64,000 nt of DNA from Paraburkholderia sp. (GTDB lineage: Bacteria; Pseudomonadota; Gammaproteobacteria; Burkholderiales; Burkholderiaceae). The notes under the pieces were generated by a model. The model did no database searches, was not told where the DNA came from, and saw only the letters and a list, made by a program, of their open reading frames with translations. This document shows positions 10,719 through 17,767 of the stretch, piece by piece. Location: contig SCRN01000001.1 in the NCBI GenBank assembly GCA_004322045.1, forward strand, positions 124,001-188,000, read 5' to 3'. Made by a program: the position numbers and the translations under genes. Every line of letters begins with the position of its first letter. The first letter of the stretch is position 1.

Positions 10719-11145
10719 GAGTGTCCTCTCGCATCGGGTCGATTCGCACATCGAAGCGACGGCGACACCTCGCTCGTCTTGCCTGGAGTTCCATGGACGG
10801 TCCTGATGCGCTCGAAGTGCCGTCCCCTCAATGATTGGTCGAAACAGCCGAGCAACGTTTACATGAAGCGACGAGCAACGCAACGGCTCGCCATGCCTAG
10901 TATCCGATATTCATCGCGGCAGTCACCGGCCTGCTCGCGCTTTTGTCCGTCCTGCATCGAAACGTTTTTGCGGCACGCATCGAATCCACCCCACCGGGCC
11001 GCGAAAGCGCGATCGATGACGAGTTCGAGCGCGCCCCGAAGGGGGGGATGCGGGTTGATCCGCGCCGACGCGCGAACCCAACCTGGACGCTCCGCAGTCG
11101 TCGCTGCGATCCCTGCCCCAGGAAACGCCTTCCCGCGCCGACGTT
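10719..11145. other. Intergenic region with divergent promoters
   Basis: About 430 bases between the YiiX-like gene and the thioredoxin promoter. Apart from promoter P3 I see no gene with a ribosome site. Confidence 0.5.
10838..10862 (-). promoter_or_regulatory. ECF-type promoter P3 upstream of YiiX-like gene
   Basis: Minus-strand TGTAAAC-N15-CGACCAAT, one base off the CGTC consensus, about 120 bases before the start codon. Confidence 0.65.
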
Positions 11146-11170
11146 GTAAACATCGCAGCCCGCCGTCGTC
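11146..11170 (+). promoter_or_regulatory. ECF-type promoter P4 upstream of thioredoxin-CcdA operon
   Basis: TGTAAAC-N15-CGTCTAAT, 37 bases before the thioredoxin start codon. The geometry and position fit an ECF sigma promoter closely. Confidence 0.75.
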
Positions 11171-11206
11171 TAATAAACAAGATGCCTATCCAGAGGGAGA
11201 CACTCA

Positions 11207-11593
11207 ATGTACCGAATGCTGCTGAAGATGCTGGTCCTGCTGACTATCACCGGTTCCGCCGCGAGCGCACTCGCCGGCGAGCAACCGTACGACCAGACGA
11301 AATTCGAACAGGCGCAGGCGCAGCATCAGTCGATCGTCGTCTGGTTTCACGCCAACTGGTGCCCGACGTGCCGCGCGCAACAGCCCATTGTCGAGCGTCT
11401 GTCACAGTCGCCCGAGATGAAAAACGTCACCGTATTCGTCGCAGACTTCGACAAGGAAAAGGCGTTGGAACGCTCGCTGCGCGTGGTCCAGCAGTCGACA
11501 TTCGTCGTCTTCCGCAAGGGCCGCGAAGTCACGAGATCGACAGGCGAAACCAACCAACAGGCGATTCGCAGTACGTGGGAGAAAGCACTGTGA
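11207..11593 (+). CDS. Periplasmic thioredoxin-family protein
   Basis: 128 residues. A signal peptide (MLLKMLVLLTITGSAASALA, cleavage near ALAGEQ) precedes a thioredoxin fold with the active site WFHANWCPTCRAQQP. The WCPTC motif and the following CcdA-type gene suggest it receives electrons across the membrane from CcdA and reduces periplasmic disulfides, perhaps in Cys-rich metal-binding peptides of this island. The stop codon overlaps the GTG start of the next gene (GTGA). GAGGGAG precedes the start. Confidence 0.88.
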   Translation: MYRMLLKMLVLLTITGSAASALAGEQPYDQTKFEQAQAQHQSIVVWFHANWCPTCRAQQPIVERLSQSPEMKNVTVFVADFDKEKALERSLRVVQQSTFVVFRKGREVTRSTGETNQQAIRSTWEKAL

Positions 11594-12321
11594 TCGGCTT
11601 TGGTCCCGCGACCTACGGGGTCGGGTTCGCGGCGGGCGCTTTGTCCACCTTGTCGCCATGCGCGCTCCCCTTGCTTCCCATTCTGGCCGCTTCCGCCGTG
11701 TCCACGCACCGCTACGGAACGGTGGCGCTCGCCGGCGGCCTGGCAGCCTCGTTCGCTACAGCCGGCCTTTTCATCGCCACCTTGGGGGCGTCGTTAGGTC
11801 TGACGGGCGAAACGCTGCGCGCGGTGGCCGCCGTCCTCATGGTGGTGTTCGGCTTGTTCATGGTGTCCGGATCGCTGCAGAGGCTGTCCTCGCAGTCGCT
11901 CGCACCGCTCGGCAACCAAGCGCAACGCCTGCTGACCAGAGTCAGGGGTGACAGCCTCATCGGACAATTCTCGATCGGTTTGCTCCTCGGTATCGTCTGG
12001 AGTCCATGCGTGGGCCCCACGCTCGGAGCGGCATCCACCCTTGCGTCCCAAGGGCAGGACCTTGCACACATCGCAGGGCTGATGGCGGTGTTCGGGATAG
12101 GCGCCGCCGCGCCGTTGCTCGCGCTGGGCGCGATGTCACGTGCGTCGCTCGCAAAAGCGCGCGGCGGCTTGGGACGTCTCGGTCGAGTGGGTCGGACTAC
12201 GCTCGGCGCCCTGTTCATCATTGTCGGAACGCTCATTCTCTCCGGCATGGACAAAACGGCGCAAGCGATGCTGCTGTCGCACAGCCCCGATTGGCTGGTT
12301 CGGCTGACGACATCGCTGTAG
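11590..12321 (+). CDS. CcdA/DsbD-type membrane electron carrier
   Basis: 243 residues from the GTG at 11590 (GTGA overlap with the thioredoxin stop); a longer frame upstream is antisense-like shadow. Six or more hydrophobic segments, with the two redox cysteines in SPCALPLLP and SPCVGPT in the expected first and fourth helices. The family moves electrons from cytoplasmic thioredoxin to periplasmic thioredoxin-like partners. A copy of its last 45 or so codons occurs again at 14.5 kb, evidence for duplication of this block. Confidence 0.88.
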   Translation: MIGFGPATYGVGFAAGALSTLSPCALPLLPILAASAVSTHRYGTVALAGGLAASFATAGLFIATLGASLGLTGETLRAVAAVLMVVFGLFMVSGSLQRLSSQSLAPLGNQAQRLLTRVRGDSLIGQFSIGLLLGIVWSPCVGPTLGAASTLASQGQDLAHIAGLMAVFGIGAAAPLLALGAMSRASLAKARGGLGRLGRVGRTTLGALFIIVGTLILSGMDKTAQAMLLSHSPDWLVRLTTSL

Positions 12322-12368
12322 AACAAGGAGTACAACATGAAGCGGCAAACGATCTTCAGGAACACACC

Positions 12369-12602
12369 ATGTACGCCACGCGGTCCGGCCCGGCAGCGCT
12401 GCATGATGGGCGAGGTCGATGCAAACGCCGCGCGCGCGTATTCATGATGCGCGAATTCCTGGAGATCGATCCCGAAGAGTTGGCGGCCGAGCTGGCGATC
12501 AGCAAGTCCAACTGCGGTGTGATTCTTCACCGGACCCGCGTGACGCTGTGCGTCTGCCCGCAGACCCGGTGGTTCGACGAGCGAGGCAATCGAAAATGCT
12601 GA
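12369..12602 (+). pseudogene. Broken ECF sigma factor, internal deletion
   Basis: The first 60 bases and the last 150 bases match the intact ECF gene at 14701-15327, but about 400 bases covering most of regions 2 and the start of 4 are gone; the junction falls at GCAAACGCC / GCGCGCGT. A one-base insertion before the junction alters the N-terminal frame. The C-terminal part retains the region 4 helix-turn-helix (AAELAISKSNCGVILHR). It cannot act as a sigma factor. Confidence 0.85.
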
Positions 12603-12805
12603 CCTGCAAGGAAACGACCAAACTGGTTTCAAGGGAAGCCGACGAAGAACTCACCCTCAAGGAGACGCTCGACATTAGGCTGCACGTCCTGATGTGCAGC
12701 GCGTGCCGCAACTTTCGCAGCAATGTCCAGTTCCTTCGGCGGATATGCAAGGTGGCGGCGGCATCCGACAATCCCACCGACGGTGTGCCCGACGACGCGA
12801 GCTGA
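12596..12805 (+). CDS. Zinc-binding anti-sigma factor (ZAS), copy 1
   Basis: 69 residues, start overlapping the stop of the broken sigma gene (AAAATGCTGA). The ZAS signature H-x3-C-x2-C is in RLHVLMCSACR, with a further Cys in MLTCKE. Proteins of this class bind and inhibit a cognate ECF sigma and release it on thiol oxidation or metal stress. It is a close relative of the second copy at 15321. It is intact although its own sigma is broken, so it could still hold the other copy's sigma in check. Confidence 0.8.
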   Translation: MLTCKETTKLVSREADEELTLKETLDIRLHVLMCSACRNFRSNVQFLRRICKVAAASDNPTDGVPDDAS

Positions 12806-12857
12806 CGACGAGACAGCCGATGCATTGGTCAGATTGAAAAGAATGGAGCGTAGGCAC

Positions 12858-12921
12858 GTTGATCGAGACTGGACGTCGCATACTGGTCTTCGACGTCAAT
12901 GAAACGCTGCTGGATATCGAA
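12858..12921 (+). pseudogene. Remnant of haloacid dehalogenase type II 5' end
   Basis: Plus strand reads LIETGRRILVFDVNETLLDIE, the N-terminus and nucleophile motif (DVNETL) of HAD-family haloacid dehalogenases, then joins abruptly to sequence of another gene. No further HAD sequence follows. Confidence 0.6.
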
Positions 12922-12922
12922 G

Positions 12923-13064
12923 TCGTAGGCGGAAGAATGCCGATCCCAGTCGCCCAGAGGAACGTCCAGAGCGAGACGTCCGTCAAGGCAGACGCGTAAT
13001 TGATCAAATTGAATGCAATCGCCGGAATCAGGCGGCTCAGCAGAATTGCTGCTCCACCCTGCCG
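12923..13064 (-). pseudogene. Remnant of TVP38 family gene
   Basis: Minus strand reads RQGGAAILLSRLIPAIAFNL, then INYASALTDVSLWTFLWATG and IGILPPTT, closely matching the intact TVP38 protein at 17737-18435 (NQGGVAILLSRLVPVIAFNF, ATGIGILPLT). Only about 48 codons remain. It meets the HAD remnant tail to tail at 12922. Confidence 0.75.
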
Positions 13065-13176
13065 ACGTGGCGCCGATCATCGCGCCGATCCACGAAGATA
13101 GACGGACGACGGTGCGCGCCATTGAAGTCATTCACACTCATGACCCGCACGCAAATTCGCCGCCAAACAAATACCC

Positions 13177-13201
13177 GTAATCGGCAGCCGTCTCCGACGA
13201 C
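13177..13201 (+). promoter_or_regulatory. ECF-type promoter P5 upstream of Cys-repeat peptide
   Basis: GTAATC-N15-CGACTAAT, 50 bases before the start codon. It differs at one base in each element but keeps the 15-base spacer. Confidence 0.6.
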
Positions 13202-13251
13202 TAATGAGCGGGAATCCTCCCGAGCAACTCGACAAGTCATAGGAGAGCAAC

Positions 13252-13452
13252 ATGAAGAAGTCGTCGATGATCGCGCTTTCGATCGCAGCGCTGACGGCGG
13301 CAACGGCCGCATTCCCCGCCGCCGCCAGCCCCGCGGCTGCCTCGATGGCCAAGTGCGGCGCGAAATGCGGCGCAAAATGTCGGGCGAAATGCGGTGCCAA
13401 GTGCGGTGCCAAGTGCGGTGCCAAGTGCGGTGCCAAGTGCGGCGCGAAGTAA
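13252..13452 (+). CDS. Exported peptide with eight Lys-Cys-Gly-Ala repeats
   Basis: 66 residues with TAGGAGAG upstream. Signal peptide: KK, then hydrophobic MIALSIAALTAATAAFPAAA, cleavage near ASMA. The mature part is KCxA repeated eight times (seven KCGA, one KCRA) and a final Lys, so it is half Cys/Lys. It resembles the low-complexity HvfA-type precursors (KCGEG-like repeats) that are modified by MNIO enzymes to bind copper. No MNIO lies beside it; the nearest is bufB, 10 kb away. It could be a RiPP metallophore, a simple metal-binding peptide, or a thiol buffer. The thioredoxin-CcdA pair upstream would fit a need to keep its thiols reduced. Confidence 0.75.
   Translation: MKKSSMIALSIAALTAATAAFPAAASPAAASMAKCGAKCGAKCRAKCGAKCGAKCGAKCGAKCGAK
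13351..13449 (+). repeat. Tandem 12-base repeat array (8.25 units)
   Basis: Units of AAGTGCGGTGCC and close variants. Four central units are identical, which suggests recent expansion by slippage or unequal exchange; the outer units vary at third positions. The array is in frame, so a gain or loss of units changes only repeat number. Confidence 0.9.
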
Positions 13453-13567
13453 CCAGTCAAGCCCTGGTGCAACGGGAGAGGGGTGGATCCAGCCGTTGAT
13501 CCTCCGCGCTTCCCGATGGCCGGTTGGATTTCCCGGAGCGCTCGCTCCGGCAATCGAGGAGTTCTTC

Positions 13568-14293
13568 ATGAGCCGCGACCGTGCATCGGCCGGACACCGC
13601 AGGCAGCGGGCAGCCGCACGACTCGTTCAGTGCTACGAAACGCTCGCTAAGCGCAACGAGAATCTGCTGCAGCACGTGGTCGGCGATAGCGCGTTCGAAT
13701 GCTGGCGCCGCTACCCGTGCGACGATGTCATCGACCCGCGCAGCGGCTTTCAGTATTTCTACCACGCGCACAGCCCGGACGACAGGCCGGATGCCATCGA
13801 GAACGGTCATTTCCATACTTTCGCGCGGCTCGACCATCGCACGCGCCGCGTCGACGACTGGCCCGTTCCGCCGCTCGCGCAAGGCGGCAAGAGCGAATGG
13901 GATCCGACCTCGGTCCACCTCGTCGCCGTTTCTGTCGATGCACACGGCTTGCCGACGGACATCTTCACCGTCAACCAATGGGTGACGGGTGACAGATGGT
14001 GCGACGACGCAAGCGTTGCGCGACTCGCGTCGGCGTTCGACGTCGACGGCGCACGTCCTGCGCTCGTCTCGGCATGGCTCGGCTCGATCTTCGCGCTGTA
14101 CGAGGCCGAGATCCGCGGTCTGATTCGGGATCGCGGCAAGCGTGTTCAAGCGCTGATCGCCTCGCATGGTCCGGACTACCGGATTACCGATGATCGTGCC
14201 GTCGAGATGCTGTCGGCGCGGCCGCTGTCATTTTCCGCCGACGTGGAGGCCGCCTTGCGTCCTATGAGACGCGTTCCGACGTCGAGGCTGTAA
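13568..14293 (+). CDS. Uncharacterised His/Tyr-rich protein next to Cys-repeat peptide
   Basis: 241 residues from the ATG at 13568 with GAGGAG 6 bases upstream; frames beginning earlier lie in the repeat array. No signal peptide or membrane segment. Conserved-looking features: RYPCDDVIDPRSGFQYFYHA, then HSPDD and ENGHFHTFARL, then HLVAVSVDAHGLPTDIFTVN, then NQWVTGDRW. Clusters of His and Asp (YHAH, GHFH) could bind metal. It may belong to a domain of unknown function (possibly DUF6969; I am not sure). It is the second gene after the Cys-repeat peptide, 115 bases downstream with no visible terminator, so it may process, bind or deliver that peptide. A cytoplasmic modifying or chaperone role is a hypothesis. 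Confidence 0.72.
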   Translation: MSRDRASAGHRRQRAAARLVQCYETLAKRNENLLQHVVGDSAFECWRRYPCDDVIDPRSGFQYFYHAHSPDDRPDAIENGHFHTFARLDHRTRRVDDWPVPPLAQGGKSEWDPTSVHLVAVSVDAHGLPTDIFTVNQWVTGDRWCDDASVARLASAFDVDGARPALVSAWLGSIFALYEAEIRGLIRDRGKRVQALIASHGPDYRITDDRAVEMLSARPLSFSADVEAALRPMRRVPTSRL

Positions 14294-14314
14294 ACGGGGC
14301 CGCCTGTCACCGTC
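14290..14314 (+). promoter_or_regulatory. ECF-type promoter P6 upstream of ECF sigma copy 2
   Basis: TGTAAAC-N15-CGTCTAAG, beginning in the stop codon region of the preceding gene. The bases after it (CGTCTAAGAA...GATGCC) resemble those after P4 (CGTCTAATAA...GATGCC), so it is probably the duplicated thioredoxin promoter, now reading through about 200 bases of decayed sequence into the CcdA remnant and sigma gene. Confidence 0.65.
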
Positions 14315-14517
14315 TAAGAAGTGGGATGCCGAGGCATATGTGAGGATGTCGCCGCACGTCGGTGTGACGCTGCCACGGCAAGCGGTATTCGAAGGACATC
14401 TCGACGGTCGACAGAGGCGGTGAGCAAGCCGGCTGAACGCACAATGGGCTGAGGAGTAAGCGGCCTGGCGCGACGTCACTCGCGAAAATGCGCTACGGAT
14501 TATGGCGTTCCTGGCCA

Positions 14518-14660
14518 AGTGGGCCGGACTGCACTCGATACACTGCCCGTTGCCGTCGGAATGCTTATTCTGGTTGACATGGACAAAACAACTCGAGCGA
14601 TGCTACTGTCGCACTGCTCCGACTCGTCGGTTCGGCTGACGACAGCGTTACAGAACAAGG
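14518..14660 (+). pseudogene. Duplicate remnant of CcdA gene 3' end
   Basis: About 45 codons match the end of the intact CcdA gene (VGMLILVDMDKTTRAMLLSH versus VGTLILSGMDKTAQAMLLSH), followed by the same spacer GAACAAGGAG. The CcdA stop codon TAG has become CAG. The upstream 220 bases hold no recognisable thioredoxin or CcdA sequence. Confidence 0.85.
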
Positions 14661-14700
14661 AGAGCAACATGAAGCGCCAAACGACTCTCAGGAACACGCC

Positions 14701-15327
14701 ATGCATGCCACGCTGTCCGGCCCAGCGGCGCGCATGACGGGCGAGGTCGACGCAAGCGCCACGCGCACGCACCTCATGCGCCTGCGTGGCGATCTGCTGC
14801 GTTTCGCCAGACTGCAGTTGCGCGACGATGCGGCGGCGGAAGACGTCGTCCAGGATACGATGCTCGCCGCGATGAACAAGATGGCCGACTTTCGCGGACA
14901 GGCCCAGCTCAGCACCTGGGTTTTCGCGATCCTCAAGAACAAGATCATCGACGTCATGCGCTCGCGCAAACGCTTTACTCCGGTCGACGACCTGGACGAG
15001 CTGCCCGCCGACACTTTCGACGGCCTGTTCGATCACCGCGATCGTTGGGAGCGCGACGAGCGTCCGGCGAACTGGGGCGATCCCGAGGCGACGCTCGCGC
15101 AGCAGCAGTTCTGGATCGTATTCCAGGCTTGTCTCGACCGGCTTCCGTCCGGCACCGCGCGTGTGTTCATGATGCGCGAATTCCTGGAGCTCGATCCCCA
15201 AGAGGTGGCGGCCGAGCTGGCGATCAGCAAGTCCAACTGCGGTGTGATTCTTCACCGGGCCCGCATGACGCTGCGCGTCTGCCTGCAGACCCGATGGTTC
15301 GATGAGCGCGGCAGTCGAAAATGCTGA
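14701..15327 (+). CDS. ECF sigma factor, intact copy
   Basis: 208 residues. Region 2 is seen in RLRGDLLRFARLQLRDDAAA, then EDVVQDTMLAAM, with the -10 recognition segment LSTWVFAILKNKIIDVMRSR. Region 4 helix-turn-helix is RVFMMREFLELDPQEVAAEL, then AISKSNCGVILHRAR. The start at 14701 has AGGA 10 bases before it; an ATG at 14669 with a better site is in a different frame and gives only 22 residues. The stop overlaps the start of the anti-sigma gene. It most likely drives the GTAAAC-N15-CGTC promoters of this island, including P6 in front of itself. Confidence 0.92.
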   Translation: MHATLSGPAARMTGEVDASATRTHLMRLRGDLLRFARLQLRDDAAAEDVVQDTMLAAMNKMADFRGQAQLSTWVFAILKNKIIDVMRSRKRFTPVDDLDELPADTFDGLFDHRDRWERDERPANWGDPEATLAQQQFWIVFQACLDRLPSGTARVFMMREFLELDPQEVAAELAISKSNCGVILHRARMTLRVCLQTRWFDERGSRKC

Positions 15328-15530
15328 CCTGCAAGGAAACCACCATGCTGGTTTCAAAGGAAGCCGACGAGGATCTCTCGCTCAAGGAATCGCTCGGCGT
15401 GAGGCTGCACGTCCTGATGTGCGGCGCATGCCGGAACTATCGCTGCAACATCCGGTTTCTGCAGCGAGCATGCAAGGCCATGACCTCACCCAGTCAAACC
15501 AACAGCAGGTCACCGGAAGACATGCACTGA
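15321..15530 (+). CDS. Zinc-binding anti-sigma factor (ZAS), copy 2
   Basis: 69 residues, overlapping the sigma stop codon. The ZAS motif H-x3-C-x2-C is in RLHVLMCGACR, with Cys also in MLTCKET, NYRCNI and QRACKA. It is the cognate partner of the intact sigma factor and about 60% identical to copy 1, most strongly in the first 45 residues; the C-terminal tails differ. Confidence 0.85.
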   Translation: MLTCKETTMLVSKEADEDLSLKESLGVRLHVLMCGACRNYRCNIRFLQRACKAMTSPSQTNSRSPEDMH

Positions 15531-15666
15531 CGGCGCCGGCATCGCGCAATGCCGGACGATCCGATCTGCAAGACCGGCACTCATGACGTCGGGCACAGCG
15601 ATTGGCGACGCGGCGCATGAACGCCTTCGCGTCGTCCTCGGCAAATACTTCGATCGTTAAGAATCT

Positions 15667-15831
15667 CTACGCCGCCACGGGGGCGAATTGAATCTTCGAC
15701 GGTGCGTAGCGATTGATATACGCGATCAGCGTCGCGCCGTGCTTGACCGCCTCGGAGTTCTCGGACAGATAACACAATGTGCAGTCGAGGTTGCACCGTT
15801 GCGTGATTTCCAGTGTGACCCAGCCCACTGG
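15667..15831 (-). pseudogene. Remnant of radical SAM gene
   Basis: Minus strand reads PVGWVTLEITQRCNLDCTLC, then YLSENSEAVKHG and a further 20 residues to a stop. The cluster-binding CNLDCTLC (C-x3-C-x2-C) of radical SAM enzymes is intact, but the frame is closed on both sides after 54 codons. The parent gene is unknown; the QRCNLDCTLCYLSENSE pattern is common in radical SAM proteins of proteobacteria. Confidence 0.7.
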
Positions 15832-15871
15832 TCAGCGCTGGCCCATCTGCTAACTGGCGCTCGCGTGGCCC

Positions 15872-16006
15872 AGATCGCGAAGTATCCTGCGGGCGCGAAT
15901 ACTGGTGACGAGCATCGCCGGCCTGCGCGTCATGGTCCAGGGCGGATTCTCCGCAAAGGAAATGCAACCCTTCATCGATTCGATTCTCGATGCGATTGCG
16001 GCCTGA
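15872..16006 (+). pseudogene. Possible TetR-family regulator 3' remnant
   Basis: Plus strand reads RSILRARILVTSIAGLRVMV, then QGGFSAKEMQPFIDSILDAI, ending AA-stop. The SIAGLRVMVQGG and FIDSILDAI pattern is like the ligand-domain C-terminus of TetR/AcrR regulators. No helix-turn-helix or start is present. Confidence 0.4.
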
Positions 16007-16376
16007 TTTTTTTTGCCCGTTTTGTACATGCCGAACAAAACTGACTCTACCCGGAAAACTAGCATGAGATCCGATCTTCCATTCCGGAGATGCAAACATG
16101 GACTCGATTGCTCGACCGGCGCTTCCCCCCGTTCATCGAGATCATCCTCACGATTGCGGTCAAGACGCTCAGCAACTATTCGAACCACGTGTTCCATACC
16201 GAAGTCGACGAACGGTTCCGGGACTTCACCTGGACGCCGGCTGCCTGACGGGGTTACGAAAGGCGGCGCCAGACGTATCATGCGAGTGTCGACATCAGGC
16301 AACGGTGCCTCTCGGGTAACGCTTGCGTCATTCGCATTAACAAACGCCGCCCGGCAGATACCTCGTTCGCTCCGAC

Positions 16377-16484
16377 TCAAGCGGACGTCGGGCGCGATAC
16401 GCGCACGCCGTACACCGCACCGAGCACGGCTCCGAACACCAGATGAAGCATCAGCGTCATCAAGACGAGGGGCGGGTCAGCCGT
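16377..16484 (-). pseudogene. C-terminal remnant of small membrane protein (YagU/DUF6789-like)
   Basis: Minus strand reads LVLMTLMLHLVFGAVLGAVY, then GVRVSRP, a hydrophobic tail like the C-terminus of YagU/DUF6789 membrane proteins. It may be the missing end of the short gene at 18479-18778. The motif of promoter P7 overlaps its 5' edge. Confidence 0.45.
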
Positions 16485-16488
16485 TTAC
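16464..16488 (-). promoter_or_regulatory. ECF-type promoter motif P7
   Basis: Minus-strand GTAAAC-N15-CGTCTTGA. It matches the motif exactly in both core elements but lies over a membrane-protein fragment and has no intact gene downstream, so it may be chance or the promoter of a lost gene. Confidence 0.35.
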
Positions 16489-16629
16489 GCGCATTTCTAG
16501 ACGGCGTGAAGTCGGGCTTCCGATCGGCGGTCTCGTTCGGCGACGCGCCACCGCCCGCATTCCCGAGCCATTTCCGCGCAAGACCGGTACGCGTCGGCGC
16601 CTTGGCAATCGGGTTTTGCCAAGCTTGCA

Positions 16630-16654
16630 GTAAACGGCAGGCATGCTCCGCGTC
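16630..16654 (+). promoter_or_regulatory. ECF-type promoter P8 upstream of EamA transporter
   Basis: GTAAAC-N15-CGTCTAAT, about 220 bases before the transporter start. No other gene with a clear ribosome site lies between. Confidence 0.6.
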
Positions 16655-16876
16655 TAATGGTCAAGAAACCCACGGATCACGGGGAGCGGCCATGTCCCAC
16701 GTCCCAACACATCAGAGAACGAGGTCTGCCCACCCGAGGCTGTTACCCGCCTCGCGGCGGTGCCGCGCCATTGGAGCCAAAACGAGTTCGCGCTGTCAGA
16801 GCGTGGGCCATCGTGTGCATGCAGGAGCGTATGCCAGGGGCCATCGGCCACCTGGTTCCCCCGCCAGGAGTCCGAT

Positions 16877-17767
16877 ATGCGTACCGCCGTTCTCACGCTG
16901 CTCGCGATGATCGCCTTCGCGGCGAATTCGCTGCTTTGCCGCTTCGCGCTGCGCGACACCGGCATCGATGCCGCGACATTCACGCTGGCGCGCATCGTGA
17001 CGGGCGCCCTGGCGCTCACCCTGATCGTCCGGCTGCGGACGGGGCACATCATGCGCTCCGGCGACTGGCCTTCGGCTCTGGCGCTCTTCGCGTACGCGGC
17101 CGGCTTTTCCTATGCATATGTCAGCCTGCCGGCGTCGACGGGCGCACTGCTGCTGTTCGGCGCCGTCCAGATCACGATGATCGGTTACGGCATCAAATCG
17201 GGGGAACCGTTCGGGCTTCGGCAATGGGTCGGCTTCACCTGCGCGCTGGCGGGACTCGTCGGCCTGCTGCTTCCCGGCCTGGCGGCGCCGCCACTCGGCG
17301 GCTCGGTCCTCATGCTCGGTGCCGGCATCGCCTGGGGTATCTACTCGTTGAAGGGTAGAGGCGTAGTCGATTCCACGGCGGCAACGGCCGGCAACTTCCT
17401 GCGGGCCTCGCCATTTGCCGTCGCGTTGAGTGTCGCGATGGCCGCCCACATGACTGTCAGCCGGATAGGGCTCGTCTATGCGGCGCTCTCCGGCGCGCTG
17501 ACATCGGGCATCGGTTACGCGCTCTGGTATGCGGCACTGCCCGCATTAAGGGCCGCGACTGCCGCGACCGTCCAGTTGAGCGTACCGGTGATCGCCGCAG
17601 CGGGTGCCATAGCATTTCTCGGCGAGCCTCTCACGCCGAGAATCGCGGCCGCGTCACTCGCAATCCTCGGCGGCATCGCGATCGTCATCGCCAACCGCCG
17701 GCCGGCAGCCGATGCGGCAAGCGTAAGCCGCTCGCACTATCCGACGTCGCGTGGGCGCCGGCCTTGA
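16877..17767 (+). CDS. EamA/DMT-family transporter
   Basis: 296 residues from the ATG at 16877, preceded by CCAGGAG; a longer frame lacks a ribosome site. Ten hydrophobic helices in two EamA halves: the first starts MRTAVLTLLAMIAFAANSLL with LARIVTGALALTL, the second after residue 150 with LVYAALSGALTSGIGYALWY and AATAATVQLSVPVIAAAGAI. Drug/metabolite exporters of this family are inner-membrane pumps of diverse small molecules. It converges on the TVP38 gene with a 31-base overlap. Confidence 0.88.
   Translation: MRTAVLTLLAMIAFAANSLLCRFALRDTGIDAATFTLARIVTGALALTLIVRLRTGHIMRSGDWPSALALFAYAAGFSYAYVSLPASTGALLLFGAVQITMIGYGIKSGEPFGLRQWVGFTCALAGLVGLLLPGLAAPPLGGSVLMLGAGIAWGIYSLKGRGVVDSTAATAGNFLRASPFAVALSVAMAAHMTVSRIGLVYAALSGALTSGIGYALWYAALPALRAATAATVQLSVPVIAAAGAIAFLGEPLTPRIAAASLAILGGIAIVIANRRPAADAASVSRSHYPTSRGRRP

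Larger units (their letters stand above)
15531..16629. other. Decayed region without intact genes
   Basis: About 1.1 kb with no reading frame that has both a ribosome site and a recognisable product. It holds fragments of a radical SAM gene, a possible TetR regulator tail and a membrane protein tail (listed separately). An ATG frame at 16090-16248 (52 residues, ending FRDFTWTPAA) was not recognised and could be another fragment. Confidence 0.6.

Noticed and set aside
13351..13449. Short regular repeats that could suggest a CRISPR array
   Set aside because: Units are 12 bases, contiguous and in frame, with no spacers and no cas genes.
13128..13553. Minus-strand frame over the Cys-repeat gene giving HLAPHLAP repeats
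   Set aside because: It is the antisense reading of the repeat array, with no ribosome site or known family; the plus-strand signal peptide gene explains the region.
14669..14737. 22-residue leader (MKRQTT...) with a good ribosome site before the sigma gene
   Set aside because: Also present before the broken copy, but no conserved function could be seen and it is out of frame with the sigma gene; noted only as a possible leader.
15581..16099. 172-codon minus frame in the decayed region
   Set aside because: No family or ribosome site; the radical SAM fragment in this area is in a different frame.
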